Shown piece by piece: positions 44,898 to 53,189 of a DNA stretch of 64,000 nt (positions are counted from its first letter, which is position 1; each line of letters opens with the position of its first letter). The notes beneath the pieces are model-generated. The model was not told the DNA's origin. It did no database searches and saw only the letters and a list, made by a program, of their open reading frames with translations. The stretch is from Oxalobacteraceae bacterium UBA4003 (GTDB lineage Bacteria > Pseudomonadota > Gammaproteobacteria > Burkholderiales > Burkholderiaceae_D). The stretch is from assembly GCA_002384815.1 (NCBI GenBank), contig DGBN01000065.1, positions 66,271-130,270 on the forward strand. Direction: 5' to 3'. A program made the position numbers and the translations under genes.

Positions 44898-45704
44898 TCA
44901 GGCTGCGTCAAATTTTACGCAAAGCGACTGGCCATTGACATATTCCAGGTAAATATCAGGAATGGATGCATGCGCGGGAAGCCGCGCCAATACCTGCATC
45001 AACGGCAAGGCCCGCGCAGCTGGAATGCTGCTCCGAATATTTTCCAGTTCGCTGTTTTCCATCGTGGTCAGCAACGCCTTGTGCAGGCTGACATCTATCG
45101 CTGTCATGCTGGCGGGGGTGGCCTCAGGCGTCAGAAGCATGCTGACCGCAAACTGATCCGCAATCGGACGCACGCCATGTATAGGCTCAGGATAAGGGGT
45201 GTCGTAGACCACCAGAAGTACCGGCCTTTTTTCAACCGAACATTGAACAGCCGCTTCCAGCAAACCCACTGCAAACCCCGCATCGTATGCGCACAGGCTG
45301 GTGGATGGCAGCATCGCGCCACTGGCGATACCCCAATAGCCCGATGGTGCGTTATGCACAGAATTATGAAAACGCGTCGGCGAAATCAGGCGATCGCTAC
45401 CTGCAAGCGCTTCACAAATGAGATGACAGTTCTCTCCATCCCCGCCTGACGAACAAAATACCGTTGTCATCGTGCCTGGATCGACGTCCGCAGAAGCAAG
45501 CGCTTCCAACCCGCTCGCCAGGGCAATCTTGACGCCGATGCCAACGCGCCGGCGTTCTGCACTCGGTAGCACAGTCAATATGGGATTGATTGTGGCAGTC
45601 TGTTGATACGCAAGCTCACCACGCAGAATCGCGCGCCATTCCGGCCAGTTGCTTGCACCGGGGCCGATGGCACCAATAGCCTGCACATATACTTTCACAC
45701 TCAT
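44898..45704 (-). CDS. apeC: Ketosynthase-like chain length factor (ApeC-like)
   Basis: A 268-residue ketosynthase-related protein, about two thirds of KS length, with segments GVKIALASGLEALASADV and FHNSVHNAPSGYWGIAS. By eye, the position of the catalytic Cys falls in SLCAYDAGFAVG, with Asp or Tyr rather than Cys aligned, and the two catalytic His of KS are not found. This fits the non-catalytic partner (CLF) that pairs with ApeO and sets chain length. Its start overlaps the ketosynthase gene by 4 bases, as expected for an obligate heterodimer. Confidence 0.87.
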   Translation of the reverse strand: MSVKVYVQAIGAIGPGASNWPEWRAILRGELAYQQTATINPILTVLPSAERRRVGIGVKIALASGLEALASADVDPGTMTTVFCSSGGDGENCHLICEALAGSDRLISPTRFHNSVHNAPSGYWGIASGAMLPSTSLCAYDAGFAVGLLEAAVQCSVEKRPVLLVVYDTPYPEPIHGVRPIADQFAVSMLLTPEATPASMTAIDVSLHKALLTTMENSELENIRSSIPAARALPLMQVLARLPAHASIPDIYLEYVNGQSLCVKFDAA

Positions 45705-46891
45705 GACACGATTCCCAATACGAGACTGCAGTTGGAACCGCCAAAACCGAATGAGTTATTGACTGCGTAATGGATAGCACCGGATCGATTGCTCAGCACA
45801 TAATCGACATCCAGTCCGGCATCCACTTTTTTCGCATTGATCCCTGCCGGTGTCACGCCATGCTGCATCGCCAGCACGCAAATAATCGCCTCCACACCAC
45901 CTGCCGCACCCAGAGTATGCCCGGTCGCACCCTTGGTCGAACTGCAAGCCGTGCTGTTACCGAAAACGGCACGCACGGCCTTGCCTTCTGCCGCATCATT
46001 GCTCGGTGTTGCCGTGCCGTGCAAATTGATATAACCGACTTGCGATGCCTGAATACCAGCCGCGTCAAGCGCAGCATGCATTGCCATCTGCGCCCCCAGT
46101 CCGTCCGGGTGAGGCGACGACATATGATGCGCATCGCTGGATTCGCCGACACCGTGAAGCAGGATAGTGCCCGATGCGGGTGGCGATGCCGGTTTGGCCA
46201 GCAGGATGAATGCCGCACCTTCCGCAATCGATATACCGTTGCGTCCTTCACCATAAGGTTGCGCCGGCGTAGGTGCAAGTAATTGCAGGGAGTTGAAACC
46301 GTAGAGCGTGGTCAGGCACAAGCTGTCCACTCCTCCGACCACCGCCGCATCAATCAGTCCCGCTTCGATCATGCGTGCGGCATTGCCGAACACCTTCGCA
46401 CTGGACGAGCACGCAGATGAAACCGTCAACGCAGGACCGGCAAGACCCAGGATTGCACTGACATAAGCGGCAACTGAATACGTATTGTGGGTTTGCGCAT
46501 AATGGAAATCCGCCGGCAGCGCACCGTCGTTCTGGCGCCGGCGATAGGCAAGCTCGGTTTGCAGAATGCCTGACGTGCTTGTGCCGAGAAACAGGCCCAC
46601 CCGATCCGATCCGTACTGTGCAATCGCACCCTGCACTGCATCGACGAAACCGTCCTGCTGCAACGCAAGGTGTGCCAGCCGATTGTTGCGGCAAGCGAAT
46701 TCAACGAGCCCGGCAGGTAACACCACGTCGTCAACACCCTCGACTTCGCCAATGAATGTTGGAAGGTCAACTGTCTCAAAATCACACGGCTTCAGCCCGC
46801 CATGCTGAGCGGACAGCTTCGCCCAATTGGCTTCCAGACCCAAACCCAGACAGGTACTCAGCGTGTATTTTTTTAGTTCAAGAGCTTGCAT
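45701..46891 (-). CDS. apeO: Beta-ketoacyl-ACP synthase (ApeO-like)
   Basis: A 396-residue ketosynthase with an intact catalytic triad: C161 (TVSSACSSS), H291 (NLHGTATPSND) and H325 (KGATGHTLGAAGG). It condenses malonyl-ACP with the aryl-primed chain. Length and motifs are those of type II FabF-like enzymes, and the coupling to the CLF gene marks it as the APE elongating enzyme. A second KS (ApeR) found in E. coli-type clusters is not seen in this window. Confidence 0.9.
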   Translation of the reverse strand: MQALELKKYTLSTCLGLGLEANWAKLSAQHGGLKPCDFETVDLPTFIGEVEGVDDVVLPAGLVEFACRNNRLAHLALQQDGFVDAVQGAIAQYGSDRVGLFLGTSTSGILQTELAYRRRQNDGALPADFHYAQTHNTYSVAAYVSAILGLAGPALTVSSACSSSAKVFGNAARMIEAGLIDAAVVGGVDSLCLTTLYGFNSLQLLAPTPAQPYGEGRNGISIAEGAAFILLAKPASPPASGTILLHGVGESSDAHHMSSPHPDGLGAQMAMHAALDAAGIQASQVGYINLHGTATPSNDAAEGKAVRAVFGNSTACSSTKGATGHTLGAAGGVEAIICVLAMQHGVTPAGINAKKVDAGLDVDYVLSNRSGAIHYAVNNSFGFGGSNCSLVLGIVS

Positions 46892-46950
46892 GGAGATGAT
46901 CTATCGCACGTAATAAACGGATATTTCGACTAACACGGAATCTGGATTTC

Positions 46951-47778
46951 TCATGCACGCATACCTTCTTCGAGTCTGACGAATTGCAGGTTCTGTTTCC
47001 TTACCTGCTCAATCAATTGCGGCAACACGTCCAGAATGACCGGCCGGCCGTTGCTGCCACGCGCCGCATTGGCATCATGCAGAAGCAGGATGTCGCCGGC
47101 TTTCACATTGTCCAGCAGGCGATCCAGTATTTTTTTTGCATCACGTACACGCGTATCGAAACCGCGCCGTGTCCAACTGACAAGCTGCAAGTCGAGCTGG
47201 TGCAATACCGGATCAAGAAAGAGATTGCGCAAACCTGCCGGAGCGCGAAAAAAAATCGGCCGCCTGCCGGTCACGTCTTCAATGACATGTTGAGCCGTAA
47301 CAAGTTCCTTTTTAATGCCATTCCATCCCAATACCGAAAAATAGTGACGGTGCACCATACTGTGATTTTCGATCTGATGACCTTCGGCCACCATCCGTTG
47401 CGCCAGTTCCGGATATTTCTTCACCTTGGAAGCGATACAGAAAAAAGTCGCCTTGATGCCGTATGCTTTAAGTATGTCCAGTACCTGCGGTGTAATGTCG
47501 AGATCAGGGCCGTCATCAATCGTCAACGCGATTTCAGACCGCTCACCCGGCAAACGCAGTGTATTGGGGCCCAGCAAAGAACTTTTAGGCCATAACCCGG
47601 CAGCGGCCAGCACCGCATGATTGGCAATCAATGCTGCGATACCAATGCCTATGGTCTGCGGCCACACCAGCGCTGAAGCGGCTGCGCCTACATGCAGAAC
47701 AAGGGATGCCTTGATGAAGGCGCTGGCCTGCCATTTCCGTGTTTTTGTCATATCCGAATGGTTTGAAATCGCCGGCAT
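46951..47778 (-). CDS. Polysaccharide deacetylase (NodB-like)
   Basis: About 275 residues from MPAISNHSDM; a TTG two codons earlier overlaps the upstream stop. Two N-terminal membrane segments (about 25-65) are followed by a NodB domain with the metal/catalytic motif TIDDGPD, HxxxxH-type ligands in ENHSMVHRH, FFRAPAG, and the C-terminal LLLHD. It would deacetylate an N-acetylhexosamine on the membrane side. In this operon the likely substrate is the sugar of the glycolipid to which the pigment is attached, put on by the GT2 enzyme; that is inference. Confidence 0.88.
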   Translation of the reverse strand: MPAISNHSDMTKTRKWQASAFIKASLVLHVGAAASALVWPQTIGIGIAALIANHAVLAAAGLWPKSSLLGPNTLRLPGERSEIALTIDDGPDLDITPQVLDILKAYGIKATFFCIASKVKKYPELAQRMVAEGHQIENHSMVHRHYFSVLGWNGIKKELVTAQHVIEDVTGRRPIFFRAPAGLRNLFLDPVLHQLDLQLVSWTRRGFDTRVRDAKKILDRLLDNVKAGDILLLHDANAARGSNGRPVILDVLPQLIEQVRKQNLQFVRLEEGMRA

Positions 47779-47780
47779 GA

Positions 47781-49427
47781 TCAATACGCTTCATTGGAAA
47801 AGAGCATCGGCGCCTTGCCGCTGTATGGCGCCTCCAGCATATCATCCAGCACACGCTTGAGCTCCATGCCGGCTGCTGAATCGAGCAAATCCGGATGTTC
47901 GGCGCATGCACGCGCGATGAGCGCATCGGCAAGCTGCTGCAACAGCAGGAAATTGTCTGCCATTCTTTTTGCAAAGCCGGCATCGTCCAGCTGATCCTTC
48001 AATCCGCGATTCAGTTCGGCAAACCAGTCGAGCGCAGTTTGATCGAGTAATTGTGCAGGATTGCGCTTCTGGCTGAGTTTGCCCCAGGCGCGGAAAAAAG
48101 TCTGTATCGCGATATTGATTTTCTGCACCTGCATCAGCGGTTTGTGCAAGCGTCCCATAGTCGGTATATCAACCAGGCGATTCTGTATGAACAGCGGGCA
48201 CATGATGCCCCAGTAGTAAGCGTAATCCCACGACACTTTATGCGGCAGCACTTCCGGATCGCCAAACAGGGCATATTGATCGACGTACACAGACAAGGTC
48301 GTTTCGTACATCGAAAAATAGATCTGCTGATAAAAATCAGCATACATCGCAATCGGTGCCTTGTTGCGGTCTTGTGCAATCAGTTCGGTGATATAGGTAT
48401 TGCCAATCGCAATGAAATCGCTGCCGGGCGAATAAAACGGATCAAGAAACAAGCCGGCCTCGCCGGTCAGCGCCCATCGGTGATCACCGGAAAAAACCTG
48501 CTTGCAGCCATAGGAAAAATTCTTGAAAAATGCAAAGTCCTGCAGATTCTCGCGCTCGCCCTCAAGATGATCGAACAGACGCGGCTGATGGTTCTTCAAC
48601 CAGTTCATCGCCTTCTCGAAGGTGTTCATGTTCTCGACCGGATGCATGGTGGCATCCGCAACAATCCCGACCGAGTGCGAGCCGGATGCCAATGGTATCA
48701 GCCATACCCAATAGCCTTCACCAACCAGGTGATTGGTGGACAGCCAGCGATTCGGTGGATTGCAGGAACCGAGCCAGGCTTCGTCCTCGGACCAGTCGTT
48801 GATGTCGATGCGACTGCCAATACGGAACCAGACCGCGCCTGCCTTGTGCGCATTGGTTTGCGCCAGATCAAGCTTGCGTTTGATCAGACCGGCGCGACCC
48901 GATGCGTCGATCAACCAGCGCGCGCTTGCATGCATTGTTTGCTGATCGGATTCATAACCGACCTGATGCAGACCATCGTCCTCGTCAATCGTAAACTGAC
49001 GGATTACGGCATCATCAACAAACTGTACACCGGCATCCTGTGCCAGATTGGCCAGCTTGTTTTCAAAAATTCCGCGATCTATCTGATAGGTACAAGTAGG
49101 AAGAATACGGCTGCCACCGAGCTCGGTCACCCGGTCGAAGTCGCGCCGGCCTTCGGAAAAGAAAAAGCGGAAACCAAACTTCTTCAATTGTTCGGTATGC
49201 AAATGATCCTTGAGATCGAGCACGGTATCGAAATAATGCGCACCGATCTCGACCGACGATTCGCCTACCTTGTGCGCAGCCAGTGGCACAGGATGCGCGC
49301 GTCGTTCAATGACAAGTACAGAAATGTCGGCGAATCGCTTTTTCAGTTGCAAAGATAAGGTCAGCCCAGCCAATCCCCCGCCCATGATGACGACATCGTA
49401 TTTTCGGGGAACAGCGGCTTCGGTCAT
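47781..49427 (-). CDS. Flavin-dependent halogenase-like protein 2
   Basis: A 548-residue flavoprotein with FAD motif GGGLAG (16-21), KVGESS (53-58) and a candidate catalytic lysine at K83 in KKFGFRF. YWVWLIP (239-245) contains the WxWxIP motif, and F327-x2-P330-x2-S333-x-G335 fits FxxPxxSxG. It is about 100 residues longer than protein 1, with an extended C-terminal part. AGGA lies about 8 bases before the ATG. It overlaps the LpxL-like gene by 4 bases, firmly in the pigment operon. It could halogenate the aryl ring, or act as a hydroxylase or desaturase; sequence alone cannot decide. Confidence 0.82.
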   Translation of the reverse strand: MTEAAVPRKYDVVIMGGGLAGLTLSLQLKKRFADISVLVIERRAHPVPLAAHKVGESSVEIGAHYFDTVLDLKDHLHTEQLKKFGFRFFFSEGRRDFDRVTELGGSRILPTCTYQIDRGIFENKLANLAQDAGVQFVDDAVIRQFTIDEDDGLHQVGYESDQQTMHASARWLIDASGRAGLIKRKLDLAQTNAHKAGAVWFRIGSRIDINDWSEDEAWLGSCNPPNRWLSTNHLVGEGYWVWLIPLASGSHSVGIVADATMHPVENMNTFEKAMNWLKNHQPRLFDHLEGERENLQDFAFFKNFSYGCKQVFSGDHRWALTGEAGLFLDPFYSPGSDFIAIGNTYITELIAQDRNKAPIAMYADFYQQIYFSMYETTLSVYVDQYALFGDPEVLPHKVSWDYAYYWGIMCPLFIQNRLVDIPTMGRLHKPLMQVQKINIAIQTFFRAWGKLSQKRNPAQLLDQTALDWFAELNRGLKDQLDDAGFAKRMADNFLLLQQLADALIARACAEHPDLLDSAAGMELKRVLDDMLEAPYSGKAPMLFSNEAY

Positions 49428-50362
49428 CGCGCGTTTCCTTGCCAGAAATCGTAAAAGTTGAACCAGTTGTAAGGTGCAAGTCTGGCGAAATGTTCCAGTC
49501 GAGCCACGTAATCGTTGATAGCAGTATCTATGGCCTGTGGCGAATTGTGACGCTCGCCATTTTCATCGTCACTGAAATCAGCGATTTTCTCGATATGAAT
49601 TTCATACCGGTTTCCGCCGCGATACATGCCCACCATCAGGAAAACCGGTTTGCGCATCATGGCCGCCATCCTGAAAGGGCCTACTGCGAAATACGCCGTC
49701 TCACCCAAAAAGGTGGCCGGAAAATTGCGCTCGTGGCTAAGCGTGCGATCAGCCAGAATGCCGATGATGCCACCTTCAGCAAGCCTGTCTCTGACAGTCA
49801 GCATGGCATTCAGGTTTCCCAGAGGGACAATTTCCTGTTGCGCTTGCGGATTGATTGCTGCCATCAATGCACCAATCTTGCGCGCGTTTTCCTCATACAT
49901 CAGCAACACCAGCTTGAGCTCCGCCTTGGCGCGCGATACCAGCCGCACCACCTCGAAACTGCCCATGTGCGCACCCATCACAAAGACGCCGCCGGCATGT
50001 ACCTCGGCAGCCTCCTGGTCATAAGCGTCATGCATCACCTCGATATCGAAATATTCAACGCGATTCTGCAGGAAATAGACCCGATCGAGCAGGACACCGG
50101 CGAATACGTGAAAGTGATGAAATACTTCATGCCAGCCGGCCTTGCGGCCCAATACCCTTGCCAGGTAGGCAGCAGAAGCCCGGCGCGAATCCGCCGCCAC
50201 CAGAAAAAAGTAGAAAGCGATTGGATACAACAACAGACGCGTAACGCGTCGGCCCAATAAAGTTGCAATTTTCACCATGAAGCGCAACAGCCCCGCCGAA
50301 CCGCGCTCTTTTTTTTCAGTCCAGTCCTGCGACATAAAATTTGTTTTCCCTTGTATCGACAT
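49424..50362 (-). CDS. LpxL/HtrB-like lysophospholipid acyltransferase
   Basis: A 312-residue protein (or 303 from MSQDWTEKK at 50335) with one N-terminal membrane segment (LLLYPIAFYFFLVAADSRR). The LpxL-type catalytic motif is GAHMGSFE, a variant of H-x4-E/D, followed by GIIGILADRTLS and FPATFLGETAYFAVGPFRMAA. In APE clusters, acyltransferases of this type are thought to move the polyene acyl chain from ACP onto a lipid carrier. It is co-transcribed with halogenase-like protein 2. Confidence 0.87.
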   Translation of the reverse strand: MSIQGKTNFMSQDWTEKKERGSAGLLRFMVKIATLLGRRVTRLLLYPIAFYFFLVAADSRRASAAYLARVLGRKAGWHEVFHHFHVFAGVLLDRVYFLQNRVEYFDIEVMHDAYDQEAAEVHAGGVFVMGAHMGSFEVVRLVSRAKAELKLVLLMYEENARKIGALMAAINPQAQQEIVPLGNLNAMLTVRDRLAEGGIIGILADRTLSHERNFPATFLGETAYFAVGPFRMAAMMRKPVFLMVGMYRGGNRYEIHIEKIADFSDDENGERHNSPQAIDTAINDYVARLEHFARLAPYNWFNFYDFWQGNAR

Positions 50363-50407
50363 TTTTTGATGATATTTGCAAGCGCAGGATTATAACGACA
50401 GGAAAAG

Positions 50408-51136
50408 TCAAACCTTGTTTTTGTTGTTGAAATAGGCGGACACGCTCTCCTTGATCGTCGCATGCTTGAAATCCGGATTGACCCGCTTTCTGCATATGTA
50501 CTCCGCAACAAACATAAGAATGACCATGGGCCAGTTAAGAATATTGGCGAACGTCGACCATGTCTCTATCGACGCCAGATAAAAAATGATCAGCGAAACC
50601 AGCACCTGCATGGCAAAGAAGACAGCCCAGGCAAGCGTCACCTTGCGTGTATAGCGGACCACATCGTCCGGCATGTCGGGATGTATAGTCCGTGCCAGTG
50701 TTGTGATGATAGGGGTGCGATCGCCACGCAATGTCTGCGCAAAAAACCAGCACAGCATTGAATTGCAGGCGACATGCTGAATCAGATAAATCCAGTCCAG
50801 TCGCACCAGCAGCGTAGTCCATAGTGCAAGGGTTATGCAGCTCATGGCTGTCACTACCGTCAATCCACCTGCACGTCTGACAAGCACACTAATCCCCACC
50901 TGTCTCAATGCCGCGACAGTACCCCAGCCGGCGATGCCGATAATCGGCACAATCAGCATGACGACTGCGATCTGCCGCCAGATGCTGTGTGCATCCTGCA
51001 CCAAGAGCGCGGCATGACTCAGCGATACATAAACGATGATTGCAGCAACCATCAACAGGGTTTTTACAACAGGCATGACAACGTCGCTTTTAGAGTCAGG
51101 AGTGGACAGCAGCGGGCCTGCCATGGCCGCATTCAT
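50408..51136 (-). CDS. COG4648-family membrane protein (ApeG-like)
   Basis: A 242-residue polytopic inner-membrane protein with about five or six hydrophobic segments: VVKTLLMVAAIIVYVSLSHAALL, IAVVMLIVPIIGIAGWGTVAAL, AMSCITLALWTTLLV, LAWAVFFAMQVLVSLIIFYLA and WPMVILMFVAEYICR. The family is a regular member of APE clusters and has no known activity. It may help deliver the pigment to the acyltransferase or exporter. It sits 13 bases from the GT2 gene. Confidence 0.82.
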   Translation of the reverse strand: MNAAMAGPLLSTPDSKSDVVMPVVKTLLMVAAIIVYVSLSHAALLVQDAHSIWRQIAVVMLIVPIIGIAGWGTVAALRQVGISVLVRRAGGLTVVTAMSCITLALWTTLLVRLDWIYLIQHVACNSMLCWFFAQTLRGDRTPIITTLARTIHPDMPDDVVRYTRKVTLAWAVFFAMQVLVSLIIFYLASIETWSTFANILNWPMVILMFVAEYICRKRVNPDFKHATIKESVSAYFNNKNKV

Positions 51137-51149
51137 CCGGTAATGTACG

Positions 51150-51908
51150 CTATTTGGTAGTTAGTTTACGCACAAGGAAACGTGGCAAACGAATGAGAAA
51201 GCCGAAAAAAAGCCGCGTATGCATCCACGTCAGCAACTTGTTGTCGCGCCAATAATTGAAGTGCGATACGCCACCCTCTTCCACGTTCAAATATTTGACC
51301 CTGGCAGGCACATTAACAGGTTTCACACCATGCCAGCATAGCCGCACCACCGCCTCGGGATCGAAATCGAAACGCCGCATCCAGTGATGCGAACGCATGA
51401 TCTCGACCAGCGGCGCAATCGGATATACGCGAAAACCGAAAAGCGAATCGCCGATCCCGGCCCAGCAGGTTTCCAGGTTTGCCCACCAGTTGGAAATCTT
51501 GCGGCCCTTAACCCGCAGGCTGGGCGCACTTGCATCAAACACAGGTACGCCAAGCACCATCGCATCCGGTTGGGTGATCGATTTTTCCATGAACAGCGGA
51601 ATCATCGCAGCATCATGCTGGCCGTCCGAATCCATCGTTAGCACATGCGTGTAACCTTGCTGCTGCGCCAGTTCCATGCCGTGCAATACTGCCGCCCCTT
51701 TGCCACCGTTCTCGGGCAGCACCACAATTCGCAGACCATCATCCTGTTCCGCCATGCGCTGCAGTTGGATCGCAGACCCGTCACTACTGCCATCGACTAT
51801 CACCCACACGGGATCCCAGAACTGCCGCGCCGATGCGACCGTCGCATAGACGGTGCTACCCGGGTTGTAACTGGGGATCAGAACCAGATGTGTAAAAGAC
51901 TCTTGCAT
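51150..51908 (-). CDS. Glycosyltransferase family 2 (APE cluster)
   Basis: A 252-residue GT-A fold protein starting MQESFTHLVLIPSYNPG; AGGG about 6 bases upstream favours this ATG over one 102 bases out. Motifs are VDGSSDGS, ENGGKGAAVLHG and the metal-binding TMDSDGQHD, as in GT2 enzymes acting on lipid carriers. The C-terminal part has RLPRFLVRKL, with no clear membrane helices. It would add a sugar to a lipid or pigment head group; in APE clusters GT2 genes occur next to COG4648 and acyltransferase genes, as here. Confidence 0.88.
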   Translation of the reverse strand: MQESFTHLVLIPSYNPGSTVYATVASARQFWDPVWVIVDGSSDGSAIQLQRMAEQDDGLRIVVLPENGGKGAAVLHGMELAQQQGYTHVLTMDSDGQHDAAMIPLFMEKSITQPDAMVLGVPVFDASAPSLRVKGRKISNWWANLETCWAGIGDSLFGFRVYPIAPLVEIMRSHHWMRRFDFDPEAVVRLCWHGVKPVNVPARVKYLNVEEGGVSHFNYWRDNKLLTWMHTRLFFGFLIRLPRFLVRKLTTK

Positions 51909-51930
51909 GAAAAACCCTGGCTGAAAATAA

Positions 51931-52734
51931 TTAACGCTGCGCTTCCATCGATCCGCAGCAATGCTTGGTGAATGACGCAGCAGAATGGGGGCTGGCGAGC
52001 TCCTGTTCAAAATATTCCTGCATCTCGGCTACCAGCTGCTTGACGTTATCGGTGGATGAAAAGCGACGTCCGACGCGCACCCGAAAATGGACTGGGAACG
52101 AGGGTACGCGATAAATGGGCCAGCTCGCCCCTAAAAATCCGGAATTCGATTCGATCAATATGGTTTGCACGTCAACATCGGTTCGTTTTGCGATCACCGC
52201 GACAGTTGCCTGCAACTTATTGACGGTAGCAGTTCGCGTACGTGTGCCTTCGGGAAAGAGCAGCAGCATACTGCCGATTTTCAACTCTTCAGCTGCCACA
52301 TTGACGATATCCCGTATCGATTTATTCGGAATGTACCCGGCCATTCTTGCGCCGTGCCCGAACAGCACATTCCTTAGCACCTGCTCTTTCATGATGCATA
52401 CGACATTCGAAAGGCGTGAATTGATCAAGAGCGCATCCAGCAAAGATGGATGATTCGATGCCAGGATTACACCGCGCTCATTGAGCAGGGAATCGAGATC
52501 CGACAGATCCAGATGAAGAATGTGCAAGGACTGCAATATGCCGAAGTACATTTTAAACGTACGGGTGATAACGTTGCGTGCGTTCTGCTTGCGCCGATCC
52601 CGGCGCAAAAACGCCGAGTACAGAAGCAAGCCTGTCGAGCCGGCTACCATCACAACGCCCAGTAACAACAGGCCAAATAGAAGTATCAGGAAATTACGCA
52701 CATACTGCAGACGATTTTTTAACAAATGAATCAT
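51931..52734 (-). CDS. 1-acyl-glycerol-3-phosphate acyltransferase (PlsC-like, ApeD-like)
   Basis: A 267-residue acyltransferase with an N-terminal membrane helix (FLILLFGLLLLGVVMVAGSTGLLLYS). The catalytic H-x4-D motif is SNHPSLLDALL, and the phosphate-binding motif is FPEGTRTRT. It is the first gene of the long minus-strand pigment operon. With the LpxL-like enzyme it gives the cluster two lipid acyltransferases, consistent with building a dedicated phospho- or glycolipid anchor. A role in general phospholipid synthesis is not excluded. Confidence 0.88.
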   Translation of the reverse strand: MIHLLKNRLQYVRNFLILLFGLLLLGVVMVAGSTGLLLYSAFLRRDRRKQNARNVITRTFKMYFGILQSLHILHLDLSDLDSLLNERGVILASNHPSLLDALLINSRLSNVVCIMKEQVLRNVLFGHGARMAGYIPNKSIRDIVNVAAEELKIGSMLLLFPEGTRTRTATVNKLQATVAVIAKRTDVDVQTILIESNSGFLGASWPIYRVPSFPVHFRVRVGRRFSSTDNVKQLVAEMQEYFEQELASPHSAASFTKHCCGSMEAQR

Positions 52735-52875
52735 TGGGTGGAGTTGGAAAATACTATCGATCTATGCCAGCGCAAGTGGCGTGCAACCACACCGCATCGT
52801 CATGCGATATATTGCGCCAGTTGTCCGGTACGGTAACAATGACGCCATTCGGAAACTTCGAATATGATTGAGAAA

Positions 52876-52881
52876 ATTATA
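52876..52881 (-). promoter_or_regulatory. Candidate -10 box of right pigment operon
   Basis: TATAAT on the minus strand, 142 bases before the PlsC-like start. No consensus -35 is visible at the right spacing, so this is tentative. Confidence 0.3.
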
Positions 52882-53151
52882 GCCTGATTGATAGCACTTG
52901 CGCCTTCATTTCGGACTCGCACCCAGTCAGATGTTGTCATCACCATGTATTTGCATGATTTGCGCCATGATGGGATAAATATGCGATTTCCATTACATGC
53001 GTCGCTTTACACTATGGAATCGCTACCGCAACTGAAACGCAACATAAAACAAAAAGCAAACATTCTTCACAGAATGGGGCTATGACACAACAATCCGGCG
53101 CACCCGCCCCTTGCGTTTTTCGATTCAAGCCCTATTACAAACGAATAGGCC

Positions 53152-53157
53152 TATAAT
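53152..53157 (+). promoter_or_regulatory. Candidate -10 box of ptsN
   Basis: TATAAT lies 32 bases before the preferred ptsN start. The best -35-like hexamer (TTCAAG, 53124-53129) is 22 bases away, longer than ideal. Confidence 0.35.
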
Positions 53158-53189
53158 TCCCGGCAGAGTCCTTTTTTGTGCATCGCACC

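Larger units (their letters stand above)
52735..53189. other. Divergent intergenic region between pigment operon and ptsN
   Basis: At 455 bases this is the longest gap in the window. It holds no convincing gene on either strand. It is AT-richer than the flanks and contains candidate -10 boxes for both directions (52876-52881 minus, 53152-53157 plus). Regulation of the right pigment operon is likely to act here. Confidence 0.6.

Noticed and set aside
48051..49358. 435-residue plus-strand open frame
   Set aside because: Antisense to halogenase-like protein 2, which has FAD and WxWxIP motifs and overlaps its neighbour by 4 bases.
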